A stretch of 64,000 bases of DNA, taken from assembly GCA_026545765.1 (NCBI GenBank), contig CM048842.1, positions 45,145,431 through 45,209,430 of the forward strand. The letters run 5' to 3'. A program made the translations under genes and the position numbers. Shown in pieces: positions 1-11,500 of the stretch (its first letter is position 1; every line of letters begins with the position of its first letter). Source of the stretch: Plantago major. Taxonomy: Eukaryota > Streptophyta > Magnoliopsida > Lamiales > Plantaginaceae. The notes beneath the pieces were generated by a model. That model saw nothing but the letters and a program-made list of their open reading frames with translations. It was not told where the DNA came from and made no database searches.

Positions 1-245
1 AAGTCAACCCAAACATTCATTTATCGTAAAATTCTATTATATTTTTAAAAAGAAACCTATTAATAAAAATTAAAAACAAATATATTTATTAGAAAAAATA
101 TATTAAAAGAAATGGAGATTATAAAGTCGGCCCAAACGTTCAACGAATTACATTTACCGTAAATTCACATTATATTTTAAAAATTCTTATATTAATAAAA
201 ATGACAAAAAAATCAGGAAAAAAACAACGTCGGGGGCATCCATGC

Positions 246-414
246 AGCTCATAATAGCTCGAAGAGAGAGGTATCATAACTCTTTAAGATGTGATGTAAT
301 AGCTCCGGTCATGGAGCTTTAAAACGCTCCCAGCTTGGACAACTCCGATCAGAAAAATGCTATAGCTCAAGAGCTGGGAGTTGTAATAGCTCCTAGCCGG
401 AACTATTACAGCTC
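246..414. repeat. Cluster of AGCTC/GAGCT pentamers
   Basis: Eight copies of AGCTC or its complement GAGCT start at 246, 256, 301, 314, 364, 371, 388 and 410, often extended to ATAGCTCC or GGAGCT, so the block can fold into several short hairpins. Related GGAGTTGT and CTCCC words continue to about 510. No reading frame runs through it. It could be part of a decayed transposon end or satellite; I do not recognise a family. Confidence 0.5.
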
Positions 415-529
415 AGGTAGACAGATTTGGAAGCTGTAACAACTCCCAGTTCAAAGTAGTGCCATTAAAGTCGTAATAGTTCCCCGGTAAGGGAGTTGTG
501 GATCTCCCTTTCTGGAGCGATACTTAGGC

Positions 530-1690
530 AATCGACCTTTTGAACTTATTAATATTAGGGGGTTTTAATTCAAAGATTATTGTTATAATAATAATTTAAA
601 CATAAATATAAGGGGGTTAAAGTTGAATAACCGAAAATTAGGGGACAAGTTTGCAAATAAAAAACTAAAGGCTCGTTTGAGTGGTTTTTCTTTTAAATAT
701 CAAAAGTCAACCAAAAAGTCTGTTTTTCAGGTTCTGTATAATTGTAATATCAAAATCTAAAAAGGGGTCAAAAAAAACTTCCAAATAACTTTTGTTGACT
801 TCTTCCTTTCGTATATTACTTGTAAATCATATTGGATTCAAAGAAAAAATGTGGTGTTAAATCCATAGCATCATTTGCTATATAGAGAACAATCGGGTAT
901 ATATAAGGAAAGATCGATTATTGATTTTTTAATCTTTGCTAATATAAATATGATTGATTTCAATTTAACACTATCCTCAAAAGAACTAGAAAACTATAGT
1001 ATTTTTTATTTTTTAAAATTTAAGAGTAGTTTGTGATAAATAAAAATTCAATAAAATTGAAAGAAAATGTTGTGACTTGTGACACTACAAGAAGAGAATA
1101 ATGGCCTTGCCTTGGCGTTTACAAAACAGAAGCAGAGAATTTATAGGAGTAGTAGACACTAGTTCTAGTTGATTGACTTGGTGAAAAAAGAAAGAAAGAA
1201 AGACTGAAAGAATTAAATGGGAAGCAGACGAATTTATTAGTAGCTGTCTGTCTGTCCATTTCCATTTATTATGTAAGCACGGAGAGACGACTTTGCAGCG
1301 TGAATGTGAAGAAAAATATCGCGATCAGTTTACCTTTGCCCAAGTGGCGAATTCATAATTAATTTTCACTGGAGTTCGAAATCAACTATCAATTTCTATT
1401 ATTCTAATTTAATGTAAAAGGAAATGAATTTAATAAATACACGTTAATTAGAAAAGAATAAAAATGTGCAATACAACCCAAAATTGCATATAGTTAATTC
1501 TAACAAAGTACTATATTATTCGAAAATTACCTTCTAATCGGTGTCAATTACCTCCAACACGGTCACATTTTATAAAATTGTTGTGTGAGAAATTAATGTA
1601 TTGGGGCGTTTCAATGTATCACAGTATATCGGGGCTGGCAAAAAATATTCTCATAGATAATTTTTTTCTAAAACGAAATTCACAAAGTCC
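530..1690. other. AT-rich intergenic DNA, nothing recognised
   Basis: Low-complexity AT-rich sequence with frequent stops in all frames. No coding region, RNA gene or clear transposon end is visible. Confidence 0.6.
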
Positions 1691-1693
1691 TAG

Positions 1694-1909
1694 AAGAGAC
1701 GTTTATTAATTAGTGAGAGACGGATTAATATTCTTATGTATATATGTATAGTATTTTAAACAATATCAGTAATATTTTATGAGCATACATTTTATATCAT
1801 CTTATATGTTATGTATAACACCGATGTATTTAGTAAAAACCTTTAATGTTTTTGCATATAACTTTGATGATTGTCCGTCTCTTTTAGTTTCTCAATAATA
1901 CCGTCTCTC
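1694..1909. mobile_element. MITE-like element with GAGACG-type inverted termini
   Basis: The left end carries GAGACG and, about 20 bases on, GAGAGACGG. The right end carries the inverted pair CCGTCTC near 1874 and CCGTCTCTC at 1901-1909. Together they give imperfect terminal inverted repeats of about 40 bp around a short AT-rich centre with no ORF. Size and structure fit a non-autonomous DNA transposon; the superfamily and target duplication are unclear. Confidence 0.4.
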
Positions 1910-2336
1910 ATAAAACTTACATATATAAATTTTATGTTAAGAGATTATTTACAATTTTGACATCATAATTTTATACCTATAATGAGTTTATTTCATTACG
2001 AACCCTTCTTTTATGTGTTTCTAATGCAACTATATATTTTATCAGAAAATGAGACATTTAAGAAACAAACAAAATTTAAAAACATTTGGGTGTATGTTGA
2101 TAACAAAGCAACAATTCACCATAACGAAAGCAACTATTTGTGAATACAAATCAATTAATCACAATACTATATTTCTCATTTTGATATTTTAATTGGACCA
2201 AAATAGTACTACTAGTATAAATAAATTATTGTTGCCTAAATAGATCAGTAGTTACTACAGTGGCTGGGAAAAAGTGAGTGCCACTGGACCCCATGTCCCT
2301 CCGCCACTGCTTTTCCCATGTAAGGCTACATTATTT

Positions 2337-2441
2337 TATTCGATTCAATTCGATTCGATTGATTCGATTCGATTCAATTGATTGATTCGATTCGATTCAT
2401 TAAATTCATATTATTATTGTTGTTGTTGTTGTTGTTGTTGT

Positions 2442-2477
<36 letters not shown>

Positions 2478-2478
2478 T
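2337..2478. repeat. Compound microsatellite (GATTC-type, TTG, TAA/TTA)
   Basis: An ATTCG/GATTC-rich tract (about 2337-2400) is followed by a TTG run (about 2413-2441) and then TAA and TTA runs to about 2478. This is simple-sequence DNA prone to length polymorphism. Confidence 0.85.
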
Positions 2479-3150
2479 TTATCGTTTATTCTGTGCGTCT
2501 TTTGCGAAAAAATAAGAAAATTTATCCAATTGAGTTATTTTCAACTTTTTTCTTTCTTTCTTTTAATGACTTTTAGTAGATCGATGAAATAAAGTATAAT
2601 TACAATTTGAACTAACAAAAATCTACGTGTTAGCTAAAACAAGTTAAGCCAAACCATAAGCCGGACCAAACTTTATAAAATAATATTATATATCACAAAT
2701 ATTGAAAAATGGCATTTATTCCTCTATATTATCTTATAGCTCTATATTATCTTCCTCGGGTTCTATATTGCAGAATAGGCGTAAATTCTCAATGTCATCT
2801 CCTAGCACTGTTCATCGTTTCTTTCCTTGTCGGGTTCGATAAATCATTATCCACTCCACCTTGACATTGATATCGTATTTAAAGCGGTATTTCAAGTTTA
2901 CATGCATAAAATTATGCAGAGTGAAGGTAGCAACAATCACGTATATTGTTGATATGTGTCTTCCATTTGAGGCATCGTATAAAGTACCTTCCACGCGGTT
3001 GGTTTTAAAGTTTGTTATACAATAATAAATAAAAATGTAAAATGACAGAAAAAAGAGTATGAAGAATGTGAGAAAGATGACAAAAATAATATATTTTTTT
3101 AATTGTGATTATATATACCATCATATAATTGTTATTATTATTACACAATA
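2479..3150. other. AT-rich intergenic DNA, nothing recognised
   Basis: Only short ORFs occur, with no recognisable protein family. Confidence 0.6.
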
Positions 3151-3157
3151 AGTTCAA

Positions 3158-3225
3158 TTGATTCGATTAGTTTTGATTTGATTCGATTCAATTAAGTTCC
3201 TTGATTCGATTCGGTAAATTTGATT
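3158..3225. repeat. Second GATTC-type degenerate microsatellite
   Basis: Repeated GATTCGATT and GATTTGATT words in the same orientation as the tract near 2340, about 0.8 kb away. Confidence 0.6.
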
Positions 3226-3899
3226 TGAAAAGAACGAGCTAACTTCGACCTATTAACATGAGTAACAGGACCCTAATCACCACGAACATTCAACTAGAAT
3301 TACTTCTGAAATATATTCACACACGCGTAATAAATACGTTGTGCCGAGAAATTAAATGGCTTCTTGATCGACCAACTATATCACTCTCTGTCTCTTGGCT
3401 CTCTATGTTCATGACTCCCAATTTAAATGTAAAAACACTTACTTTTTATTTAATTCGATTTTATAGTTTTCTTTAAAAATTTTATAGTGGACTTAGACAT
3501 AGTAATACTTTTTCCAAACTAATTTTCAGATTTTCAAGCCCGAGCCCAAATAAGCCACTAATATAATTTACACATGGCCTAGCTCAAAATTTTAAACATT
3601 TTTGTTACTTCTTTATCTCTGCCAACTTCCGTCCTGGATTTCACGCACAAGTTTTCAACGTTCATGGGCATATCCTTCTTTCACAACAGGTAACAGGAAC
3701 TAACATTTCACAAATTTAATTAAATAACTCAAGTATTTTAATCTCTCCTCAATTTAGTCAAACTAATGGTTTGTTTTTCTTGCTGTTAGTACAGGCAATT
3801 TTGATCAATTGTTGTTTCACGTTGATGACATCACACTAATGGCATGTCATTGGCAGTTTTTATGTTTCCCTTAGTTGTTTCAATTAGTATAATGTTTGG

Positions 3900-4866
3900 T
3901 CCTCATGATTAACCTTTGTTCCCAATCTAACCCTTTATTTGAATTCAGCACCAACTTTTGTAAAATCGTATTTCAGTTCCAAAAGTATATTTATTTGTTT
4001 TGGGTTCTTATGGTGAGTTTTGGAGATACGGGCGGTTGGTTGAGATTCAGTGGTTTAGCTAGATTAAGTTTGTCTTCGAGTCACGTTAAGGTAAGTGGAT
4101 TTCTTGACACTTTTGTTTATATTTTCGTATTATCGTATATGTATATATAGTTTTAATGTTTGATAAATAACTTATGATTATTATATCATATTATTGGACT
4201 TGATATAATATTCTATTCGAAAATGATCAAGTATGTGAATTCCCAAAAGTATGTTTTTTGTGATGCGTGTGATGTGTGAAAAATATGTTTCAGATACATG
4301 GAGATAAAATATGCTTTGAGCTCATGATTTCTTTATGAATAAGGCGTCTTTGGCCAGTGATTCGTTAACCGAAGTACTTTTGTTTGTGTTCTTTTAGCGA
4401 GAACTTTACATTATCTTACATTGCATGCCGACCTCTATGCCACCGGACTTATACTAGTGGCCATAGTGTGAATTTGTTGAGCTAAATGTTCAGGTACTAC
4501 TGTCTGTTACAAGTACTCCATGAAACTATTTTCTAGATATATGTTCTGATATTGTGTGTATACATATGTATAATTTTACTGCTCTGCTTGATCCGATAAA
4601 AGTGCCAGGAGGTTAACCCTTTTTTTTTTTTTTTTCAGGTGGTTACGGTTTGAAGAGGGTTGTTAGTGGAAGCAAGTGGGTTTAGAGAAGCTAGTAGTGA
4701 AAGTCTTGTATTTTCTGAAGGCTTTGTAATTTTTTTTATTTGTGTTTTGGACAGTCTGAATTACCTTTTAAACAGTTTTGTAATAAAATTGAGGTTTCGT
4801 CTTGACGTGGATTCATCTTACAATAGACGGCCGGTGGCGTCAAAGTATTTTCGTTTTGAGGCGTGA
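3900..4866 (+). mobile_element. Possible degenerate LTR of a Ty3/Gypsy element
   Basis: The stretch has a T-rich run at 4619-4637, a segment of the type GGTTTAGAGAAGCTAG followed by a T-rich tail, and ends near GGCGTGAC. These resemble the LTR ends of Del/Tekay-type plant Gypsy elements. No TG...CA pair with target duplications could be fixed and no second LTR was seen. This rests on general resemblance only. Confidence 0.22.
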
Positions 4867-5018
4867 CATTAAATGTCATTAGAATCAATCTCATTGGGGT
4901 GAGGTTGACTCAATTTAAAGTTCAAGACGTCACTATAACTCTTTCTTAACATTTTTTATAGGAGTACTAGTACTAAACCGTGTAAATGTTACGATAATAC
5001 TATTTTACTTTTTATGTA

Positions 5019-5282
5019 CTCCCTCTCTCTCGGACTCAACTTTGCGTTGGTCCGGACACAAGTTTTAAGATAAAGTGAATAAAGTATTAGAGGTATTAAT
5101 AAAGTAGAAAATAGAGTAAATAAAGTATAAAAGTGAGTGTGAATAAAATATGAGAGATAGTGAATAAAGTATAATATATTTGAATTAGATATGACAGAGA
5201 TTTTTCATTTAAAGAAAGGGAATTTGAGTTTGGGACGAACTAAAACGGAAAATGGAAAGTAGAGTTTGGACGGAGGAGGGAG
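5019..5282. mobile_element. Stowaway-like MITE with TA target duplication
   Basis: The left end reads CTCCCTCTCTCTCGGAC and the right end, inverted, reads CTCCCTCCTCCGTCC. This is the CTCCCTCCGTCC-type terminus of Stowaway (Tc1/mariner) MITEs. TA dinucleotides flank both ends (5017-5018 and 5283-5284). The interior is AT-rich, about 264 bp in all, with no ORF. Confidence 0.75.
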
Positions 5283-5662
5283 TATAAAGTTGAGCACTTA
5301 TTAAGCTGGATTAATCCATACAGTGATACACAGTAAGATTTAGTTTGTGTTTAGTACAGTTTACTGAATTTCGGGCCAATACATGTTTATATGTCGGGCT
5401 CATATGTTCTGGTATGGGTTTATATAATATTAATAATACATATTTATATATCTACTTACTAAGATTGGAGTCATACTACTAAACGTCTCCTAATGTACTC
5501 GAATGATGATTAAATGATGATGTATCCAAAATATCAAATTCAAGTTACATCATACGCGTCGTCAAATTCAACTACAAATAATTAAACTCCTTATAAACAA
5601 TAGTATTATTTATGGTATGTGATGCGTAGCAAACAAATATAGGGAACTGCATTCGCTAAAAC

Positions 5663-5860
5663 CTAATAGGATTTTGTTAAAACTGATGCTGTCAAAACCA
5701 TTCTAGGTATTAAAACCTTATTCCCAGCTTGTTTTCTAGTTATCATCTTTGCTTCGATGATGTGTTTTCCTATAGCAGTGACAATCAATTTGTTGCCATT
5801 ATAGAGTTCATATGGCTGGTCTATATTTCTTAATATTATAATAGGGCATCCATTTTTCAA
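5663..5860 (-). pseudogene. Helitron Pif1-like helicase, C-terminal fragment
   Basis: The 65-codon frame contains GCPIIILRNIDQ, then YNGNKLIVTAIGKHIIEAK and KVLIPRM. These match the conserved order GxPxMLLRNxD-xxGLCNGTRLxVxxLG-VLIPR in the C-terminal part of plant Helitron Rep/helicase proteins. Complete proteins exceed 1,000 residues, so this is a small remnant. Surrounding frames are closed by stops and no Helitron 3' hairpin/CTRR end was fixed. It lies just upstream of the solo LTR at 5980. Confidence 0.7.
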
Positions 5861-5979
5861 CCATAATATATGATTTTGTATGCCTCACGCCCTAATAGTA
5901 TTAAGGATTTCGACATAATATACATACTCATGATTCATAATATATCATCCTCGTTTGGGTATATACTATTTGAACTCAT

Positions 5980-6605
5980 TGTTGTCCCTGTAACAACAAG
6001 CTTTACAGTCTTTGGGGGGGGGGGGGGGGTGGTTGACGGTTGAATAGACTTTAAAACACTCGATGTATTTTTCCAACTTTTTTGATATACAACTACTCAC
6101 TCCATTCTTTTACAAGGTTTACCTTTTGGTTTTGTGTAAATTTTAAGAAAATGGAATAAAATATTAAGTAAGTGGTAAAAAGTAAGATGAAGAATAGGAA
6201 AAGTAAGTGAGAGAATAGATAAATTATGAAAGAGAGTATTTAAAAAATTAATAAGTAGAGATAGTGGGTTTCCAAAACAGGAAACGTTAAACTTTAAAAA
6301 AAACCTCCCGAAATGGCAAAAAGTAAACCTTTAAAATAAATGGAGAGAGTATTTAAAAGATTGTGCAGACAATTAATGATCATAGTAGCTGAAGACTTTT
6401 GCTCAAAGTGTCGTGCGGAGTGCGTGATCAGTACATATAAGCAAAATCAATTTAAACAGATAATATGCTGAAAGTAAATTGCAGAAAGATAAATGTACTC
6501 ATAGTTTATAGTGGCGCTATCTGAAGGTGGCATGTTCCTTCAACTAGTCCACTTCACCCTACTCTCAGGACTTGAATTTACTAAGACATAAATGGATTAT
6601 GTTAC
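5980..6605 (-). mobile_element. Solo LTR, left part (split by element A)
   Basis: It begins TGTTGTCCCTGTAACAAC and continues through an oligo-G run and GAATAGACTTTAAAAC, matching the outer end of the LTRs of elements A and B. The sequence continues beyond element A at 22160. It is flanked on the left by CTCAT (5975-5979), which recurs at 23288-23292 after the right part. It therefore reads as one LTR of about 1.75 kb with a perfect 5-bp target duplication and no internal region. The GTTAC at 6601-6605 is the target duplicated by element A. Confidence 0.85.
6096..6349. mobile_element. Stowaway-like MITE inside the solo LTR
   Basis: The left end CTCACTCCATTCTTTTAC and the inverse right end (CTCTCTCCATTTATTTT read from the right) form terminal inverted repeats of CTCCCTCC type. 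TA dinucleotides flank it at 6094-6095 and 6350-6351. It is about 254 bp, AT-rich and non-coding. LTR-like sequence lies on both sides, so the MITE entered the LTR. Confidence 0.7.
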
Positions 6606-8242
6606 TGTTGGTCCAGATAACGGCAAAGTAAAAGACTAGGAGGGGGGGGGGGGGCGTGAATAGTCTTTTAAAAACTTTTGTCGATAAAAACTATTTCTCA
6701 GATATACGTAGAATGTCGATACTTAGATCGAGGCGGAAGACTTAAGATAGATAAGTGCGAGAAGCAGTTAAAGTGTGTGTGTGTGTGTTCTTTGAAATGT
6801 AAGTCTGAAAAAGTAAATAACCACGGCACGCAGAGTATAGTGGTATCTGGAGGTGGCGTAATCCTCCGACTAATCCACTTGGTCTTCGAAAGACCTAGAA
6901 TTCACTAGAATAGATAAGCGAGGTCACCTTACAAAATCCTATTCTAAGATTCCTTAAACAAATGGTTCCCAACCAAATGTTCCCTGAGTTGTTCCCGGCT
7001 TTCCTGACCAGTACTTCTGTACTCGAAACCTTTTGAGCTATTCCTAGCTTCCCAAGCTAAGTACTTCACATGCTCAATAACCTTGGAGTTATTCCTTAGT
7101 TTCTCAAACTAAGTACTTCACATACTCCATGATGATGGTGTTGGTTTTGGTTTGAGTTGTCGGATGAGCTTCTTTAATAACTTTTGATTAATCGGATAGC
7201 TACGTGAATCAAGTATACTTAATACACTTTGCAATGTATGGTATCTTGTTCTTTTACTAACCAAGTCTATGATAATTGTTCAAGAGAATGAATCTAGGAT
7301 ACTTGATCTTTCGATTCAACTCTTTCACAAATAGCTTGCTTGTTTAGGATCGAGCAGCTTAGAACTTTAGTACTACTTAAGATCGAGCTTTGGTGCATAG
7401 AGAAAACTTTGAGGATAAGTAGTTTGCTTGAGAGAATATGTTCGTGTAAATGGTGTTAAGTAAGTTCTGTGTATCTAAGGTTCAGCATGTCTTCTCAAGC
7501 AGTCTAAGTGTTGATATTTATAGATGAATTTGAATGCCGTTGAATAGTATCCGTTAGGCTTAAATAAAATTCAAACTATTGAGATACATGTATAATCTTT
7601 ATGTGAGTTTGTCTTCTTCTTCAGAAGGTACCGTTGCTTTTGTTCAGACATCTATGTCCGTGCATTAAATGCATTGTACTATACTTTTTGTCCTGTAGTG
7701 CCAACGGAACTATGCTTTGTACAGAGACTTAACTTTATCAGTTTTCTCTGAGTTTTAGCACGTCCTTACCTTTAACTTTAGATACCACTTTTATTGAAAC
7801 AACTTTGTTTGCAATATATATTTCTTTATCAGAAATGTGGTTTAAAGCTCAAGGTATCACGAGTGTAGATATCTGGACACTTTCCTTGTTTTCCGGATGG
7901 ACCTCTTGACTTCTCGATATCTCTTGTGACATGATTTGTTTAGCAATCATTCGCGTCTTCAAGAAATCGGCCAAGGTATACGCAAAACTATTTGATAATC
8001 TTATGCGGTTTCTTGAAATCTTCAATGTCGTTGAACTTGTTACCTTGGATGTCTTCTTCTTGGTCTTCTCTTCATAAAATAAAATTACATTTTGAGACCT
8101 AACATCCTATACAAGATTAGCTAGACTATCATACTTAGTGGGTTTCCTCTTTTACAATGTTCAAGTGAACGAGTACTAATCACCTTTACGAGACTAAGAC
8201 AAGTCATCATGTTTGATCAAAATCTAAGCGGATATTCTAACA
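6606..8242 (-). repeat. Element A 3' LTR
   Basis: 1,637 bp, collinear with 20546-22154. On the minus strand it begins TGTTAGAATATCC and ends CCAACA. It carries an oligo-G run (about 6641-6654) and a GT microsatellite (about 6775-6788). Confidence 0.9.
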
Positions 8243-8260
8243 AATTTCCCCCTTTTGATG
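8243..8260 (-). other. Polypurine tract of element A
   Basis: On the minus strand ATCAAAAGGGGGAAATT directly abuts the 3' LTR start TGTTAG. It is a canonical plus-strand primer. Confidence 0.85.
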
Positions 8261-8567
8261 GTCAGCGATGACTATATGACTATTACAAATGGATGAGTGA
8301 ACAATCAACACTTAATCATTTCTTAAGATTTTTCAATTCATTCAATTAAGTGCGAAAGTAAACATCAACGAATCACAAGGTGTGATCTTTCTTGACAAGT
8401 TATCTTTTATAGAATACTATCGAGAGTAAGTTCTTGGATAAGTTACAAAGAAAGATTACAGATAACTTGATACATAAAACAAGTTTAGCTCGAGGCAAAA
8501 ATCTGAAAAAATAGTAAATTTGGACAATGAGTAGCGAGCTCCAAGTAAACATCTAATAAACTAGTCT

Positions 8568-11500
8568 TCAAGTCTTCAACTCTTGAGTCTTCAGCGGTAG
8601 TTCTATGGATCGATGCAAATTTCCTATCTCCAAACCTTTTGATATCATCGAATAATCATAGAGAAGTGTTACGTGAGCATCTCGGTGTCTCGCAAATCCA
8701 CAGACCTCTTTGTAGGTTTTGGTAGGATTTTCTTGACAAAATGTTTGACCGGATACTTTCCCCACTTCGGGGCATGCTCTATTACGATGTCGAAAGCTTG
8801 AAGTATTAGTAGATAATCCTCGGATATCGATGTCACCTTGTATTGATCTTGATTAGATAGAGCGACTCATAGGGTTCCACATGAGTCTTGCTCTTGTACT
8901 GCTGTTCTGTGATATTGAGTGCACATCATCTGGCTTTCCATATGGACATTCATCAGAGAGATCCTTTCTCATGGCTTCAGTTTTCTTGATAACTTCAAAA
9001 TCCAACCAGGCTTTAATGTGATTGGTGTTGATCAAGCTTGGCTTATCTTTTCTCCATGCCATTAGTTGTTTATGGATTGGTTAAAATCTTGAATTTACCA
9101 ATAGATGCTTAAGTTCGAATCGATAGCCATTTTTGATTCGTGCACGTGAAGGCGGAGGAATCATTGTCATTCTTCACATACTCTATTTTGGCTTCTACGC
9201 TGAGTGGAAGTTGACTTTGTCTTTGCTTTCGACTCTCGATCTGTTCCTTCTACATCTTGAATTCTCTTTGGGGTTGTTGCTTGAAGAACCACCTGGATAG
9301 ACTTGGTATTTCGAGGGTGTTTTATTGCTAGGGCTTTGACTATGGGCTCGATTAGGCTTTCAATTTTCTTTTTACGTGAAGAGGAGCTTCATCTTTATCG
9401 TTTCCTCATCATCATCAAGATTAAATCTTGTGAGAGTTTCTGACGCTTCTTCATTGCCCGGGGCTTGATTTGACCTTCTTCTTCTTCTTGAAAGATTCAT
9501 CAATCCCTTTAACTTGTCTTCTCCTTGGAGCCTTGGTACTCCTTGAGGTTTACATGCCATAGCCTTGTTATCATTGTAGTTCCTTGATGGGTTTACGGCG
9601 ACTATTTGCAAGCTTGGCTTGAGGAGGGTTCATTGATTACGGTGGTGGTGGGAAGTTTTCATGTTTCTTCTTCCTCTACGAGCCGCACTGACTCAGTTCT
9701 TCTTGTTTTCTTCTCCTTCTTCCCATTCCCCGACTTTGAGGTCGGTTGTACCTCTTTCCCCTTAGTCATTGTTGGTGACTCGGTTTCATAAAAGAATCGA
9801 GAGAGTCAAAATGCCCTTGTAAATAATTGTGGCGTTGACCAACCGAAGTTGACTTTGAGCTCTGATTTTGCTTGATAAGTCCATTGTCCTTATCGGTGAG
9901 CTGCCTTGATGGGCTAGGATGGCATCTGCTTTTCCGGTGTAACTTGCCTCTTGGAAAGCTTTTTCAGCTAAAGACGCATCATCGTCCCTTATCATTCCCA
10001 GATCTTTCTGAGCAATGACTATGCTAGTTGTTCTCTGAGTGATGAGCTCAGTGAAATTTTTCATTTCAGAGGGGACGGAGGCAATTACTTCCTTGTTCTG
10101 TGAAGACAACTCCTTGTTCAGATGAGCCTGTACTTGGTATCTGTTCATGTATTCATGGGAGTGAACATTTGGCAGTTCTTTGAATATTGCGAGGCCAATC
10201 AGCTTCCTTTTCAAGTGAGAAACCGCTAAATGTTCATTGCGGTGCTCTGCCAAAGTCTTGTCTTCTTCATCATCTGAGTAATCAGCCCAGTGATCTTCAT
10301 CCTCTTGGACATTCTCATTGATTGTGTCGAGTCCAGAAACCATCTCAGAGATTGGTTTCTTCCCTTTTTGGGAGGAGGATGGTACTTCTTTTGAAGATGA
10401 TGCAGCCTTAGCATCATGCTTAATTTCAGATACTTCTTCAGTATCGAGTTCTTTGGTGATGGCATTTCTGACATCTGTAGCTCTTTAACCTCGAGTAAAA
10501 TCATCTCTTGCGATATTGATCTTGTAGTTGGTCAAGCTTGTCTCTGGATTTAGCTTCTCTGGTCTTCCGGTTGAAGATGGGCTTTGTTCTTCTTCCAACG
10601 GTTATGCGAGTTGGCGATTACGGATTGAGTATTCAACAATTTACGGCGATTTCCTCGAATCCTCGACTACTTGTTGATAACCTTTTGTTGGGAAGATGGA
10701 TGAGTTAACTTTTGAGGAGATGGAGGCGGAGATTTACGTGCTTTCCTCTCGGTTTGCTTTTCGTGATTGAGGCATGATTTCTTTGTGAAATTCCTCGGTC
10801 CCTAGTGCGAGGCATCATCATCATCCTTTTTATACATTTCATCCTTTTGGTGATGGTGGTGGGAGGTTCGAAGTCGTTTTCGTTTATCTCTTCCTCCTCA
10901 TCATCTTGGATAAAAGATTTATCACTTGAATAGTGATCTTACGCCCATTAACCTCTTCTTGTTGGAAGGTATAAATTGCGATGCAGGCGAAGCGGCTTGA
11001 ATGCCATCTGTAATCTTGTCGACCATACACTTTGTTCAAAGGCTTGTATCAAGCATGCACCACTTCTGGAGAAATCCTTATGCAATGATGAGTTAGCGTA
11101 TGTCTTTGTTGGGGAACATTGCATGGATATCGTCTCAAGTCGAGCTCGTGCTCATCTAGTTGGTTGATCTGTGATTCTCAATATTTCGGAGATCGAGCAC
11201 CTTAACCTTTGCCATTTCTTGAAGCATTGAATATGCTTTGGCGAGTTTGAGCTTTGAAGAAGGAAGTAGGTCCCTTTTCTCATCATTGGGAGAACTGCTT
11301 TGCACTTTCGTTTGAGCACGAAAGAAAGAGTTTTGAGTGAGCTTCAAAACTTTTGTAGATATTTGAGTAGAAGTGTAGTTTAGTTTACGAGTTACGAGTA
11401 AGTACTTGGGCTCGAGACTTGTGCTCTTGAGACAATTGGTGTCTCGGATATCTTGTTGTGAGGTGGAGACTTGGAAGTCGGTCCTCATCAACCTTTCTCT

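Noticed and set aside
246-414. Regular short repeats considered as a CRISPR-like array
   Set aside because: Pentamers are irregularly spaced and in both orientations, with no constant repeat-spacer length, and the DNA is plant nuclear.
2812-2994. 60-codon minus-strand ORF
   Set aside because: No family similarity or gene context; likely chance.
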